In this document: piece after piece, positions 53,356-62,709 of the stretch | Position numbering within the stretch: position 1 is the first letter of the stretch | Layout: every line of letters begins with the position of its first letter | DNA from: Streptomyces sp. R41 | GTDB lineage: Bacteria > Actinomycetota > Actinomycetes > Streptomycetales > Streptomycetaceae | Direction of reading: 5' to 3' | Assembly (NCBI RefSeq): GCF_041053055.1 | Contig: NZ_CP163443.1 | Coordinates: forward strand, 10,213,001 to 10,277,000 | DNA length: 64,000 nt | The notes under the pieces: generated by a model | What the model saw: the letters and a program-made list of their open reading frames with translations, nothing else | Databases searched by the model: none | Told to the model about the DNA's origin: nothing | Program-made: the position numbers and the translations under genes

Positions 53356-53805
53356 TCACTCGGATCGACGGCGAATCGCTGAGAGCAGGCGCCGCATGCC
53401 CACCGCATGCCCGCCGGTCCCGATCACGAGCCGTCGATAGAAGCCGCCCGCCAGGCCGGGAAAGGCGGCTCGGGTCTCGGCCCGCAGCCGCGATCGGTCC
53501 GCGGCGACCTGTTCGAGGCGGAAGATCAGGGCGTAGGACGAGAAACGATGACTCCCCTTGAGGACCAGCTCTCGTCCCGGCACCGCGGTCACCACCCGGA
53601 AACCGGGAATCGTCGAGCCCTCGGCAAGGGGCCGCGGCCCGGACGCCGTGCGGTCGGTGGAGCCCACCAGCCTCGCGTAGCCGACGGCACCAGGGCGCAA
53701 GAAGGATCGGTCCAAGGTCTCGCCCAGGCTGCGCCAGACGTCGTCGGTCCCCGCCGCGATGACCGTCGCGTGCTCATCGACGTACGGCAACGAAGCGATC
53801 TGCAT
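53356..53805 (-). CDS. SRPBCC-family protein
   Basis: The 149-aa product fits the START/Bet v1-like fold: HATVIAAGTDDVWRSLGETL opens it, PGFRVVTAVPGRELVLKGSHRF is the central sheet, and FYRRLVIGTGGHAVGMRRLL the long C-terminal helix. Such proteins bind hydrophobic ligands. Double ATG codons occur at 53805 and 53808; the first has GGAGG at better spacing. Confidence 0.8.
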   Translation of the reverse strand: MQIASLPYVDEHATVIAAGTDDVWRSLGETLDRSFLRPGAVGYARLVGSTDRTASGPRPLAEGSTIPGFRVVTAVPGRELVLKGSHRFSSYALIFRLEQVAADRSRLRAETRAAFPGLAGGFYRRLVIGTGGHAVGMRRLLSAIRRRSE

Positions 53806-54083
53806 CATGGCCTCCGGGAGGTCGGATGGCGGTCGGCGAGCGGGCCGTTGGGTGGCGTCGGGTGCGGCGTCGATCGGGACGACCGTGTTCGATACACCGC
53901 TTCAACCGATGATGCCACTGGCACCCCGTACGCCAGGCGACCGGGTCAGGCACCGCAGGTCGATGGGTTCCGCTCAACGAGCCCCCTGGGGTGACGCCTT
54001 GGACCGGAGTCGTTTTCACGCATCGTGAAAGATCCCCGGTTCACCCTTTCGAGGGAAGGCCTCGGGCTGACAGACTCCGGAGG

Positions 54084-55487
54084 GTGCCCGACTTCGACAT
54101 GCTCGTCATCGGATCCGGCCCGGGCGGCCAGAAGGCCGCCATCGCCGCGGCCAAGCTCGGCCGTCGGGTCGCTGTCATCGACCGCCCCGACATGGTCGGC
54201 GGGGTCTCCATCCACACAGGGACCATCCCTTCCAAGACCCTGCGTGAGGCGGTCCTGTATCTCACGGGTCTCACCCAACGGGATCTGTACGGCCAGAGTT
54301 ACCGCCTCAAGGAGGACATCACCGTCGCCGATCTGACCGCGCGCACCGAGCACGTGGTCGGCCGCGAGGTCGATGTCATCCGCAGCCAGCTGTCACGCAA
54401 TCACGTCTCCCTCTTCGCGGGCACCGGCCGCTTCGTGGACGATCACACGATCGCCCTGCGCGAAGTGAACGGCGACGAAAGGCAGTTGAGTGCCGAGCAC
54501 ATCGTCATCGCCACCGGCACCCGGCCGGCCAGGCCCGCGACCGTCGAGTTCGACGAGCGGACGATCATGGACTCGGACAACGTACTGAACCTGGAGCAGG
54601 TGCCACGCTCCATGGTCATCGTCGGGGCCGGCGTGATCGGCATGGAGTACGCCTCCATGTTCGCCGCCCTCGGCAGCAAGATCACGGTGGTCGAGAAGCG
54701 GCCCGGGATGCTCGACTTCTGCGATGTCGAGGTGATCGAGTCGCTGAAGTACCACCTGCGGGACCTGGCCGTCACCTTCCGGTTCGGCGAGACCGTCGCC
54801 GCGGTCGAACGGCATCCCCGAGGCACGCTCACCGTCCTGGAGAGCGGTAAGAAGATCCCCGCGGACGCCGTGATGTACTCGGCGGGCCGGCAGGGTCTCA
54901 CCGACGAACTCGACCTGGACAAGGCGGGCTTGTCCGCCGACCGGCGTGGCCGCATCACGGTCGACGAGCACTACCGCACCGAGGTGCCGCACATCTATGC
55001 CGTCGGCGACGTCATCGGCTTCCCCGCGCTGGCGGCGACGTCGATGGAGCAGGGCCGCACGGCGGCTTATCATGCCTGCGGCGAGCCGGTGAACCGGATG
55101 CACGACCTGCAGCCGATCGGCATCTACACCATCCCGGAGATCAGCTTCATCGGGCGGACCGAGGATCAACTCACCGAAGAATGCGTGCCGTTCGAGGTCG
55201 GCATCTCCCGCTATCGCGAACTGGCCCGGGGCCAGATCATCGGCGACTCGCACGGCATGCTCAAGCTGCTGGTCTCGCCGGAGGACCGCAAACTGCTCGG
55301 CGTCCACTGCTTCGGTACCGGCGCCACCGAACTCATCCACATCGGCCAGTCCGTCATGGGCTGCGGTGGCACGGTCGACTACCTGGTCGATGCGGTGTTC
55401 AACTACCCCACGCTCGCGGAGTCCTACAAAGTCGCCGCCCTCGACGCGACCAACAAAATCCGCCAAATCGATCGCCTCAGGGACTGA
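54084..55487 (+). CDS. sthA: Soluble NAD(P)+ transhydrogenase (Si-specific)
   Basis: The 467-aa product matches SthA (466 aa in E. coli). [20 protein letters not shown] is the FAD-binding motif and [20 protein letters not shown] the NAD-binding motif. The disulfide Cys pair of lipoamide dehydrogenases is replaced in [19 protein letters not shown], as in true SthA enzymes. [20 protein letters not shown] and a [15 protein letters not shown]-terminus complete the family pattern. It interconverts NADPH and NADH. The GTG at 54084 fits the usual [10 protein letters not shown] start; a GGAGG run is directly before it. Confidence 0.93.
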   Translation: MPDFDMLVIGSGPGGQKAAIAAAKLGRRVAVIDRPDMVGGVSIHTGTIPSKTLREAVLYLTGLTQRDLYGQSYRLKEDITVADLTARTEHVVGREVDVIRSQLSRNHVSLFAGTGRFVDDHTIALREVNGDERQLSAEHIVIATGTRPARPATVEFDERTIMDSDNVLNLEQVPRSMVIVGAGVIGMEYASMFAALGSKITVVEKRPGMLDFCDVEVIESLKYHLRDLAVTFRFGETVAAVERHPRGTLTVLESGKKIPADAVMYSAGRQGLTDELDLDKAGLSADRRGRITVDEHYRTEVPHIYAVGDVIGFPALAATSMEQGRTAAYHACGEPVNRMHDLQPIGIYTIPEISFIGRTEDQLTEECVPFEVGISRYRELARGQIIGDSHGMLKLLVSPEDRKLLGVHCFGTGATELIHIGQSVMGCGGTVDYLVDAVFNYPTLAESYKVAALDATNKIRQIDRLRD

Positions 55488-55497
55488 ACCCCGCCAT

Positions 55498-55531
55498 GTC
55501 GCCTCCCACGGGAGGGAGCGGGGGAGGCGAC
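55498..55531 (+). terminator. Hairpin terminator after sthA
   Basis: A perfect 10-bp stem (GTCGCCTCCC and GGGAGGCGAC) with a 14-base loop starts 10 bases beyond the stop codon. Confidence 0.65.
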
Positions 55532-55541
55532 GGTCGGCGGC

Positions 55542-55661
55542 AGGACCGCGTGCGCCGGTTTGCAGCTGCTCGAGGCCCTGACCCCCGAGGAACGCCGGGC
55601 CATCGGCGCCGCCCTGCCCGCGCTGGCACGGATGGCCGCGCTCATGAACACCGAGCCCTGA
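55542..55661 (+). pseudogene. C-terminal scrap of a MarR-like regulator
   Basis: One frame encodes LQLLEALTPEERRAIGAALP, then ALARMAALMNTEP and a stop. This resembles the final helices of a MarR-family regulator (LxALTPEER..., with a last helix). No DNA-binding part is present upstream, where the sthA terminator stands. It lies 40 bp before the epoxide hydrolase gene and may be what remains of its regulator. Confidence 0.4.
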
Positions 55662-55701
55662 TCGCCGGCGCGGCCACTTCTCCCGACTCGGAAGGAACCT
55701 C

Positions 55702-56964
55702 ATGGCAGCCACAGCGCGCTTCCCACTGGAACCGGCTCCCCTCCACGTCCCCGACGCCGTCCTCCACGACCTCAAGGTGCGGCTACGGCTTACGAGATGG
55801 CCCGACGACGCGGGCAACGAAGACGGGTACTACGGCGTCAGCCGCAGCTACCTCCAGGAGCTCGCCGACCACTGGCTCCATCACTACGACTGGCGCAAGG
55901 CCGAAGCCGCGATCAACGCCTACGAGCACTACAAGGTGAACGTCCAGGGCGTTCCGGTCCACTTCATGCGCAGGCCGGGCGTCGGCCCCGACCCCATGCC
56001 GCTCATCCTCACGCACGGCTGGCCCTGGACGTTCTGGCACTGGTCGAAAGTCGTCGACCCCCTCGCCGACCCCGCGGCTTTCGGCGGCGACCCGGCCGAC
56101 GCCTTCGACGTCATCGTCCCCTCCCTGCCCGGCTTCGGCTTCTCCACCCCGCTTCCGGACCACCCCGACATGAACTTCTGGAAGGTCGCCGACCTCTGGC
56201 ACACCCTGATGACCGGCACGCTCGGCCACGAGAAGTACGCCGCCGGCGGCTGCGACGTCGGGGCCCTCGTCACCGGCCAGCTCGGGCACAAGTACGCCGA
56301 CGAACTGCACGGCATCCACATCGGCTCCGGCCTGAAGCTCACCTTCTTCAACGGCGACCGGGCCTGGGACCTCAGCGGCGGGCAACCGATCCCCGAGGGC
56401 CTGCCCGAGTCCGTGCGCCGGCAACTGGTCGCCTTCGAGCGGCGTTTCGCCGTCCATCTGGCGGCCCACGTCCTCGCCCCGAGCACCCTTGCCCACGGGC
56501 TCTCCGACTCACCGGTCGGGCTGCTCGCCTGGATCCTGGAGCGCTGGGCGAAGTGGAGCGACAATCACGGCGACGTGGAGAACGTCTTCTCCAAGGACGA
56601 CCTCCTCACCCACGCCACGATCTTCTGGGTCAACAACGCCATCGGAACGTCGATGCGCTACTACGCCAATGCCAACCGCTACCCCTGGACCCCCTCCCAC
56701 GACCGCCACCCGGTCATCGAGGCACCCACCGGCATCACCTTCGTCGGCTACGAGAACCCACCCGGCGTCACCACCACCGAACAGCGCCTGCAGAACTGGC
56801 TCTCCAGCGACCGCGCCGACTGGTACAACCACGTCAACCTCACCGCCCACGACAGCGGCGGCCACTTCATCCCATGGGAATCCCCGGACGCCTGGGTCGA
56901 CGACCTGCGCCGCACGTTCCGCAACCGACGCCACACGACGGCGTCGGAAGGAGGAGGCGGCTGA
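55702..56964 (+). CDS. Epoxide hydrolase (EHN-type alpha/beta hydrolase)
   Basis: The 420-aa product has the EHN N-terminal domain (FPLEPAPLHVPDAVLHDLKV to about 100), then an alpha/beta fold: LILTHGWPWTFWHW is the oxyanion-hole motif, GGCDVGALVTGQ carries the nucleophile Asp185, and AHDSGGHFIPWESPDAW supplies the catalytic His near 393. Juvenile-hormone/microsomal-type epoxide hydrolases share this plan and open epoxides to diols. GGAAGGA precedes the ATG. Confidence 0.9.
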   Translation: MAATARFPLEPAPLHVPDAVLHDLKVRLRLTRWPDDAGNEDGYYGVSRSYLQELADHWLHHYDWRKAEAAINAYEHYKVNVQGVPVHFMRRPGVGPDPMPLILTHGWPWTFWHWSKVVDPLADPAAFGGDPADAFDVIVPSLPGFGFSTPLPDHPDMNFWKVADLWHTLMTGTLGHEKYAAGGCDVGALVTGQLGHKYADELHGIHIGSGLKLTFFNGDRAWDLSGGQPIPEGLPESVRRQLVAFERRFAVHLAAHVLAPSTLAHGLSDSPVGLLAWILERWAKWSDNHGDVENVFSKDDLLTHATIFWVNNAIGTSMRYYANANRYPWTPSHDRHPVIEAPTGITFVGYENPPGVTTTEQRLQNWLSSDRADWYNHVNLTAHDSGGHFIPWESPDAWVDDLRRTFRNRRHTTASEGGGG

Positions 56965-56988
56965 GCCGGCTGTCCTGACACCCGGCGC

Positions 56989-58020
56989 TCATGCCACCGG
57001 GCGCCAGCCCAGTGCCGGGCCGAGCCGGGTGGCGATGTCGGTGAGGATCTGGACGTAGTCGGCGTGGTCGAAGGTGAAGGGGAGTGCGAACGCGACCTCG
57101 TCGATTTCCCGGAACGCCACGTGGGAGTAGAGCTGTTCTGCGATCTGGTCCGAGGTGCCGACGAGATCGGGCGCGAACATCATGCGCGCCGGCCCCTGCG
57201 GCGTGGCGGTACGCGGCATCCGTTTGCGGGCGAACTCCTCGTACTTCGCGCGCTGCTCGGGCGAGGCACTGTCCGTGGGGATCACGACGAGTCCCTGGGA
57301 GACGCGGGCGCGATCACCGTCGGGATGGTGAGCGCGAAAGGTCCGTACGTGAGAGAGCTGGACCTCCGCGAAGTCCTCGGACTCCTCCGCCTTCACGACG
57401 CTGCTGGTCAAGAAGTTCATCCCGTGCTCCCCGGCCCACTGTGCCGACCGCAGGCTTCCGCCGCCGTACCACATGCGGCGGCCCAGGCCGGGGGAGTGCG
57501 GCTGGACGCGGTCGGAGAACACCTCGAAGCCCTCGGTCCCGCTGAAGTCGGTGGCCGCTTTGCCGCGTACGAAGTCCAACAGCCGTTCCACGCGCTCATA
57601 GCCGAAGTTCTCGGCGTCGGCGGTGTCGGGATAGAGCGCGTGTCTGACCTGCTCGTAGTGCATCGGTGGGCCGACGCTGACACCCGGATTGAGGCGGCCC
57701 GAGGACAGGACGTCGACGGTTGCCAGGTCTTCGGCGAGCCGCAGCGGGTTCTCCCATCCGACCGGGATGACCGCGGTGCCCAGTTCGATAAGGCTGGTGC
57801 GCTGTGAGGCCGCCGCCAGGATGGCCACGGGGGACGAGATGCCGTACTGGAGATGACGGTGGCGCACCCACGCGCTGTCGAATCCCAGCCGTTCACCCAA
57901 CTCGATGATCTCGAGTGTCGATTCGTGGCCGCGGCCGGGGTTCTCCTGGTCGAACAGCCCGATGGTCAGGAATCCCAGCTTCCGCAGGGGGTCCGAGGGC
58001 AGTGGCACAGGCTCCTCCAT
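56989..58020 (-). CDS. LLM-class flavin-dependent oxidoreductase
   Basis: The 343-aa product is a luciferase-like barrel: LGFLTIGLFDQENPG, LGERLGFDSAWVRHRHLQYG, SLIELGTAVIPVGWENPLRL and SSGRLNPGVSVGPPMHYEQV. It resembles FMN-type LLM monooxygenases that act on small organic compounds more than the F420-dependent G6PDH group. The substrate is unknown. The frame is open upstream to 58500, but conserved sequence starts close to the ATG at 58020. Confidence 0.85.
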   Translation of the reverse strand: MEEPVPLPSDPLRKLGFLTIGLFDQENPGRGHESTLEIIELGERLGFDSAWVRHRHLQYGISSPVAILAAASQRTSLIELGTAVIPVGWENPLRLAEDLATVDVLSSGRLNPGVSVGPPMHYEQVRHALYPDTADAENFGYERVERLLDFVRGKAATDFSGTEGFEVFSDRVQPHSPGLGRRMWYGGGSLRSAQWAGEHGMNFLTSSVVKAEESEDFAEVQLSHVRTFRAHHPDGDRARVSQGLVVIPTDSASPEQRAKYEEFARKRMPRTATPQGPARMMFAPDLVGTSDQIAEQLYSHVAFREIDEVAFALPFTFDHADYVQILTDIATRLGPALGWRPVA

Positions 58021-58295
58021 CGTCCGCGGCACGTTCTGCCGAACACCAGCGCTGGTTGAATTGTCGCAGGCGATCACCGGGCGCCGAATGGGGACGGCCT
58101 TCCGGGTGCCGGGCGGCGACCTTACGGTGCGGCGACACGGTCGCCGGTCGGTGCCGCACACGCAGGTGTACGCGCAGTGCGACCGTCTGCCGGAGGTGGG
58201 ACTGCTGTCGCTGCTGTGCGACGGGCTTCCTGCTGACGGCGCCCCTGCTGCGGCTGGATCGGGGGACCCGCGAGTCGGCTCGTGCTCACCGATCC

Positions 58296-58664
58296 TCAGA
58301 TCTCGTCCTCTATTCGGTTCACGGACTTGAGGTCCTCGTATGCTTTCCCGGGAGCGCTTTCGTGTGCTTCGAGCAGGGCGGCGGCGAGGGCGTCGAGTTT
58401 GCGTTGGATCGCTCGCTCGGCCCGTAGTTCCGAGTTCTTCAACAGTGCGAGAAGCAGCAGCGTCACCGCCGTCATGGCATCGCCGGCGAACAGTAGCCAC
58501 GGCAATCCGAGTCCGGCGAGATGGACGGCCACGGTGAGTGCGACCAGCCCGAGGCAGAACATGAAGAAGGCCGGTGAGCTGGTCAGCTTCGATACGGACT
58601 CCGCAAGCCGCTCGAACCTGCCGCGTCTGCCTCCGCCGCGATCGGCCGGATGTTGAAGAGTCAT
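58296..58664 (-). CDS. Low-affinity iron permease-family small membrane protein
   Basis: The 122-aa product has the signature FERLAESVSKLTSSPAFFMF, two membrane helices (FFMFCLGLVALTVAVHLAG and LPWLLFAGDAMTAVTLLLLA) and a cytoplasmic tail (KNSELRAERAIQRKLDALAA) as in the PF04120 family. In fungi related proteins take part in iron uptake; the bacterial role is unproved. GGGGA precedes the ATG. Confidence 0.85.
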   Translation of the reverse strand: MTLQHPADRGGGRRGRFERLAESVSKLTSSPAFFMFCLGLVALTVAVHLAGLGLPWLLFAGDAMTAVTLLLLALLKNSELRAERAIQRKLDALAAALLEAHESAPGKAYEDLKSVNRIEDEI

Positions 58665-58893
58665 GTTCCCCGCATTCTTGTTGCTGGGTGCCCGTTGCGG
58701 CCCTGCGGAGAGTGGCCGCGGCCTGACCCGGCGGAGCTGCTCGCGCGCAAGCCGGAGGACGCGCCCACCGCGTCGCGAATTTTCCGCGGCGGGGTGGGCG
58801 CCTACGCCACCGAGGTCAAGGCTTTGGTGCTGGGCGCGGAGCGTCGGGTGCCCGGCCTTCAGGAGGTGCGCCGCGCCGCCCGCACGCCCGCGG

Positions 58894-59070
58894 TCAGTGC
58901 CCGGTCCGCTTGCGGAGCTGGGCGGCGGCCTTGTCGGTCATCTTGTGTGCCTTGGCGCGCAGCTGGTCTCCACGGCCGGCCCGCTGCATGGACGTGTCGC
59001 CCATGGCCTTGCCGAGGGTCTCCTTCATCTTGCCCCTGATCTGCTGCACCTTCGGATTGACCTTGGCCAT
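58894..59070 (-). CDS. CsbD-like small stress protein
   Basis: The 58-aa hydrophilic helical product reads MAKVNPKVQQIRGKMKETLG then KAMGDTSMQRAGRGDQLRAK and ends RKRTGH, matching the CsbD-like pattern (KGKxKExxGKxxGD). Such proteins accompany general stress responses; their action is unknown. The GTG at 59082 would add four residues but directly follows the GAGAGG ribosome site. Confidence 0.75.
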   Translation of the reverse strand: MAKVNPKVQQIRGKMKETLGKAMGDTSMQRAGRGDQLRAKAHKMTDKAAAQLRKRTGH

Positions 59071-59305
59071 CAGAATCGCCACCCTCTCGACGACGCCGGG
59101 GAACGCGGCCCGTCCAGGACGGACTCGTCTTTATTTCACCGTGCGCCCGTCCGCGGGACGCGGCAATCGGCACGGCCATCTGGAGCACCTCGGCGTCGGC
59201 AGTGTCGACCTCGACCATGCGTGGCGCGGGCACCTCGGCCCGGGGAAGCGCGTCGACCAGCCGCAGGAACGTGCTCCGGCTGAAAGTGGACCATCCGGAA
59301 CAGAC

Positions 59306-59339
59306 GCCGACCGGGCCCTTCACTCGGGGCCCGGTCGGC
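59306..59339 (-). terminator. Strong hairpin terminator of the large secreted hydrolase gene
   Basis: A perfect 13-bp stem (GCCGACCGGGCCC and its complement) with an 8-base loop lies 17 bases beyond the stop codon. Confidence 0.8.
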
Positions 59340-59355
59340 GCGGGGTGGGGCGGAC

Positions 59356-62142
59356 CTACGAAGCGTCGCGCACCTTTCCGGTGAACACGGGCCCGTCGTG
59401 CGGCTCACCGGAGTCGTCGTAGACGGTCTCCTGGAGACGCACCGCCTCCTCCGGCTCGGTCAGGGTGTCCGCGACGGTGGGGATGGCCACCTCGGCGCTC
59501 GACTGTCCGGCGGGGACGGTGGCGTAGAGGGAGAGTCCTTGCACCGCCGACAGCGGCCGCGACGGCTGCGGCGACTCGCCGGAGTTCTCCAGCAGCCACT
59601 GGGGGTCGACATCCGTGGTGGACAGTTCGGTACCGCCGGTGACCGGCAGGACGCCGAAGTAGCCCTGGATGTCCGTGTCGGCCACCGCGGACAGGGACAT
59701 CCGCCAGGTCAGGCTCTGGCCTTCGGTGACCTGGTCGGCGACCGGCGTCACCTTGATGGTGGGCATCGGGTCGTCGTTTTGAACGGTGACGCCGCCACGA
59801 TGCGCGCCGACCACCGCACCGTGGACCGCCTTCACGAAGACGTCGTGCGACACGTCGTATCCGAAACGGGTGTTGCCCCGCACCTGGACCGGTACGTCGA
59901 TGCCCTGGCTCCCGGGCCGCACCGTCACCTCGCGGGCCGTGGCCTGGTCCGACGCCGGATCGGCGACGAAGAGGCGGACGGTGCCGCTGCCGTGCCCGGA
60001 GACCCGCACCGGGACGTGGTAGGTACGGACTCCTGAGTCGCCCTCCTTGACGGTCAGCCGGCCGATGTCGACACGGGGCAGTACGGCGGGCCGGACCGTC
60101 GCCATGCCGGGGCCCCAGCCCCAGGCGTCCATCAGCCAGGCCTGTCCGGACCGGCTGCGCGGGATCAGCTCCAGGGCCGTCACTCGGTGCAGGTCGAGTC
60201 CGGCGCGGGCGGCGGCGGTCAGCGGTACGCGGACCTCCTGCCCCCAGAAGGAGGCGGTGCGCTCGGTTCCGGGCAGACCGTCGAGGTGGACGCGCCCCAG
60301 GGTGGCCCGGCGGCCGGAGGCGTCGGCGAGGATCACGTCGAGCCGGGTGTCCTTGGTGTTCGGCGGCACGATCACGCGCAATGCCAGGGCCTCGGCTCCG
60401 TCGACGGAGACGGCCCGCGTCGGCCGGACGCGCACCGCGGAGCCGGGAGCCGTCCAGCGCAGCGCGACGGCGCGTCGGCCCGGCTCCTTCGAGGTCTCCC
60501 ACTGGGCGAAGTGCGGCGAGACGCCTCCCGCGTCGGGGCTCAGGCAGGCGGCGGCCGTGTCGGTGTCCACCTCCGCGCACAGTCGGCCGCCGTCCACGGC
60601 GACCGAGCCGTCCGGCAGGAACGCCGGCGTACGGCGTGCGCCCACCGCGTGTGTGAGCACCCGCGCGGGGTCGGCCGAGGGCGCGCGCCGGTTCGAGCCG
60701 TCCAGCAGCGGACGCGCCCGGTCGTCGTCCGCGACGAACACCCGCGCCGCGGCGGCGATGTACGTCGCACCGGCGGCCTGCTGCTGACGGGCCGTCAGCC
60801 TGGTCGCGGTGCCCGGCGAGCACACCTGGTCCGGCTGGTCCCCGGCCCAGAAGTCGTCCTCCGCCGGTGCCTGGGCCTGTCCCGGTGTCCACTCGCTGTT
60901 GAAGAAGTTGTGGTTGGCGCCGACCATGTAGACGCCGCTGTGCAGGGCGGCGCCGCGGCTGACACCGCGCGTGCCGTCCACGTACATCTCGCCCTGCAGA
61001 TCGGACACATCGCCGTCGCAGCCGGGCAGGATCGTCATCGACGGTACGTCGGGGGTCGGGTTCTGCCCGAAGATGGTCGGGCCGATGAGGACGGTGCCGC
61101 GGATGTGCCAGCGCACCGGACCCCGGTAGCCGTCCTGGTCGGCCGGCGGGGCGTACAGGCTGTCCATGGCGGCCCGGTTCACGCCCTCGCCGCCTCGGGA
61201 GTGGCCGACGAGCAGGACGCGCGACAGATCGGCAGGAGCCGAGGCCCGTACGATCCGGGGTGCCGAGGCCGGGTGCGCGGTCCAGTCCGCCCAGCGGGCC
61301 AGGTGCTGTCGCACCAACGACGATCGGGCCTGTGCACCGCCGTCCTCCGCGGCGTAGTCCTGGCCGTTGATGCCGTTGGCGGAGATGGACACCGTCACGT
61401 ATCCCTGCGAGGCCAGCAGTTTCTGGTCGCGCAGATAGCCCCGGTAACTGGGGATCGGCTTCGAACCGGTGGGGCAGGGCCACTCACCGGTCACGTCGTC
61501 GCCGTGGCCCGTGAAGCAGGTGGCGTGACGGCCGTGCAGGAACAGTGCCAGCGGGCGGTGCCCTGGGGCGTCGGCGGGCGCGACCACGACCGCGCGCATC
61601 TCCACGGGTGCGGAGAACCCGGGCAGCCGGACCGAGTTGAGCGCGTACTCGCCGGTGACCGTCCGATACGAACCGGGCTTTCCGGGGTCAACCGCGTTGG
61701 CCGGAAGCCGGGTTGGCGGCTTGGCCGCGACCCTCGGTCGTCGGCTCGGCCGGTCCTCGTCGGCTCCCGCAGCGTCCAGACGGCGTTGACCGGTCCGGGC
61801 CTGCAGGTCGGACAACTTCCCGAGCCGTGCACCGTGCAGCGCGAGTCGGAACGTACGACCGTCGTGCGCGCCGATCGGTCGGCCGAGGAACCGGTCTCCG
61901 GCGTAGAACTTGACGCCGGAGTCACTCACGGGCACGGGATCGTCCGAGCGCCAGACCAGTTGTCTCGCCGCCCCCTCGCCGGTGATCTGCCAGCCCGCCG
62001 GAAGCTCTCCGCCGGAATCCGCGACCGGCGCGGACGGCGCCGAGCCGACAGCCACCGGCTGAGCATGGGCCAACCCTGGCGATCCTGCGACCACCGCGAG
62101 CAACGCAGCGGCGGCGATCCCTATTCGTGGGACTCGGATCAA
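59356..62142 (-). CDS. Large secreted alpha/beta hydrolase with C-terminal Calx-beta-like domain
   Basis: The 928-aa product has a signal peptide (IGIAAAALLAVVAGSPGLAHA). An N-terminal beta region leads to an alpha/beta hydrolase core: PLALFLHGRHATCF is the oxyanion strand and VLLVGHSRGGEGVN the nucleophile elbow with Ser. ANHNFFNSEWTPG supplies a late His. The C-terminal 300 residues contain beta-sandwich repeats of the Calx-beta kind (VKEGDSGVRTYHVPVRVSG, TVQNDDPMPTIKVTP). A secreted esterase, lipase or peptidase is likely; the substrate is unknown. The TTG at 62142 is chosen because GAAGGAGAAG lies just upstream; the frame stays open further up but without signal-peptide character. Confidence 0.82.
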   Translation of the reverse strand: MIRVPRIGIAAAALLAVVAGSPGLAHAQPVAVGSAPSAPVADSGGELPAGWQITGEGAARQLVWRSDDPVPVSDSGVKFYAGDRFLGRPIGAHDGRTFRLALHGARLGKLSDLQARTGQRRLDAAGADEDRPSRRPRVAAKPPTRLPANAVDPGKPGSYRTVTGEYALNSVRLPGFSAPVEMRAVVVAPADAPGHRPLALFLHGRHATCFTGHGDDVTGEWPCPTGSKPIPSYRGYLRDQKLLASQGYVTVSISANGINGQDYAAEDGGAQARSSLVRQHLARWADWTAHPASAPRIVRASAPADLSRVLLVGHSRGGEGVNRAAMDSLYAPPADQDGYRGPVRWHIRGTVLIGPTIFGQNPTPDVPSMTILPGCDGDVSDLQGEMYVDGTRGVSRGAALHSGVYMVGANHNFFNSEWTPGQAQAPAEDDFWAGDQPDQVCSPGTATRLTARQQQAAGATYIAAAARVFVADDDRARPLLDGSNRRAPSADPARVLTHAVGARRTPAFLPDGSVAVDGGRLCAEVDTDTAAACLSPDAGGVSPHFAQWETSKEPGRRAVALRWTAPGSAVRVRPTRAVSVDGAEALALRVIVPPNTKDTRLDVILADASGRRATLGRVHLDGLPGTERTASFWGQEVRVPLTAAARAGLDLHRVTALELIPRSRSGQAWLMDAWGWGPGMATVRPAVLPRVDIGRLTVKEGDSGVRTYHVPVRVSGHGSGTVRLFVADPASDQATAREVTVRPGSQGIDVPVQVRGNTRFGYDVSHDVFVKAVHGAVVGAHRGGVTVQNDDPMPTIKVTPVADQVTEGQSLTWRMSLSAVADTDIQGYFGVLPVTGGTELSTTDVDPQWLLENSGESPQPSRPLSAVQGLSLYATVPAGQSSAEVAIPTVADTLTEPEEAVRLQETVYDDSGEPHDGPVFTGKVRDAS

Positions 62143-62709
62143 GGTTCTTCTCCTTCGGTCGGCGTGCTCCCCGTGCGCCCCGGAGACATCCCGGAGCACT
62201 CCCCGTCCCACGAGGACGGCAGCCGAGCCCGAGGGGTTGCCTGACGTCACACACGTATCGCCGCCTCAACAGCCGCAGGATCACTGCTTGCTGGAGCGCG
62301 CCTCCGTGGGAAAGGACGTACGACCTCGCAGCCGGGCCCCGGGATGAAAATGCGATGCCCCACCCGGGCGGGAGTCCCTACACTCGCCACGAACCGCGCG
62401 CCGCAACGACACAGCGGCGCGCGCCGTGACGAGTGAGGGGAGCCGGGCCGTGCGTTACCGCACCGCTGTCGTCGTTCCCCCGTCGCGCTACGAGGTGATC
62501 CTCGTGTCTACGTTTGCCCGGTGCCGGCTGCGCGGCCGGAACCGGATGCCCGTGACGAACTCCTGACCTCTGCCTGCTCGGGATCGAGTCGGCCGCACGT
62601 GCCATGTCTCGATCCGGTGCGCTGCCCCAGAGGTCTCACCGCTGCCTGACCACAGGCCTTTCGTCCGGGAATTGCGCCGCCCGTTCCGGATCACCGAAAG
62701 GCCATGGGC
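62143..62709. other. Divergent non-coding region with hairpin
   Basis: This 567-bp gap separates the divergent secreted-hydrolase and EF-G-like genes. It has the ribosome site of the minus-strand gene, a 9-bp hairpin (GCGCGCCGC at 62396-62404 with GCGGCGCGC at 62414-62422), the small frame described next, and GAAAGG before the EF-G start. No other gene or repeat was recognised. Confidence 0.5.
62450..62566 (+). CDS. Possible 38-aa upstream peptide
   Basis: A GTG preceded by a good GGGGAG site opens a frame of 38 codons (MRYRTAVVVPPSRYEVILVS, then TFARCRLRGRNRMPVTNS). It starts 28 bases after a 9-bp hairpin and ends 143 bp before the EF-G-like gene. No similarity is recognised; it could be a real small protein, a leader peptide or chance. 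Confidence 0.25.
   Translation: MRYRTAVVVPPSRYEVILVSTFARCRLRGRNRMPVTNS

Noticed and set aside
53806..54083. Possible gene in the 278-bp gap before sthA
   Set aside because: No frame has convincing codon use or a ribosome site; it most likely holds the divergent promoters of the SRPBCC and transhydrogenase genes.
58665..58893. Possible small gene between the iron-permease-like and CsbD-like genes
   Set aside because: Frames on both strands are short, lack ribosome sites and resemble no family I can name.
59071..59323. Minus-strand frame with STFLRLVDALPRAEVPAPRM
   Set aside because: It could be a gene scrap, but there is no start, no recognised family and it is cut by the terminator hairpin, so the support is too weak.
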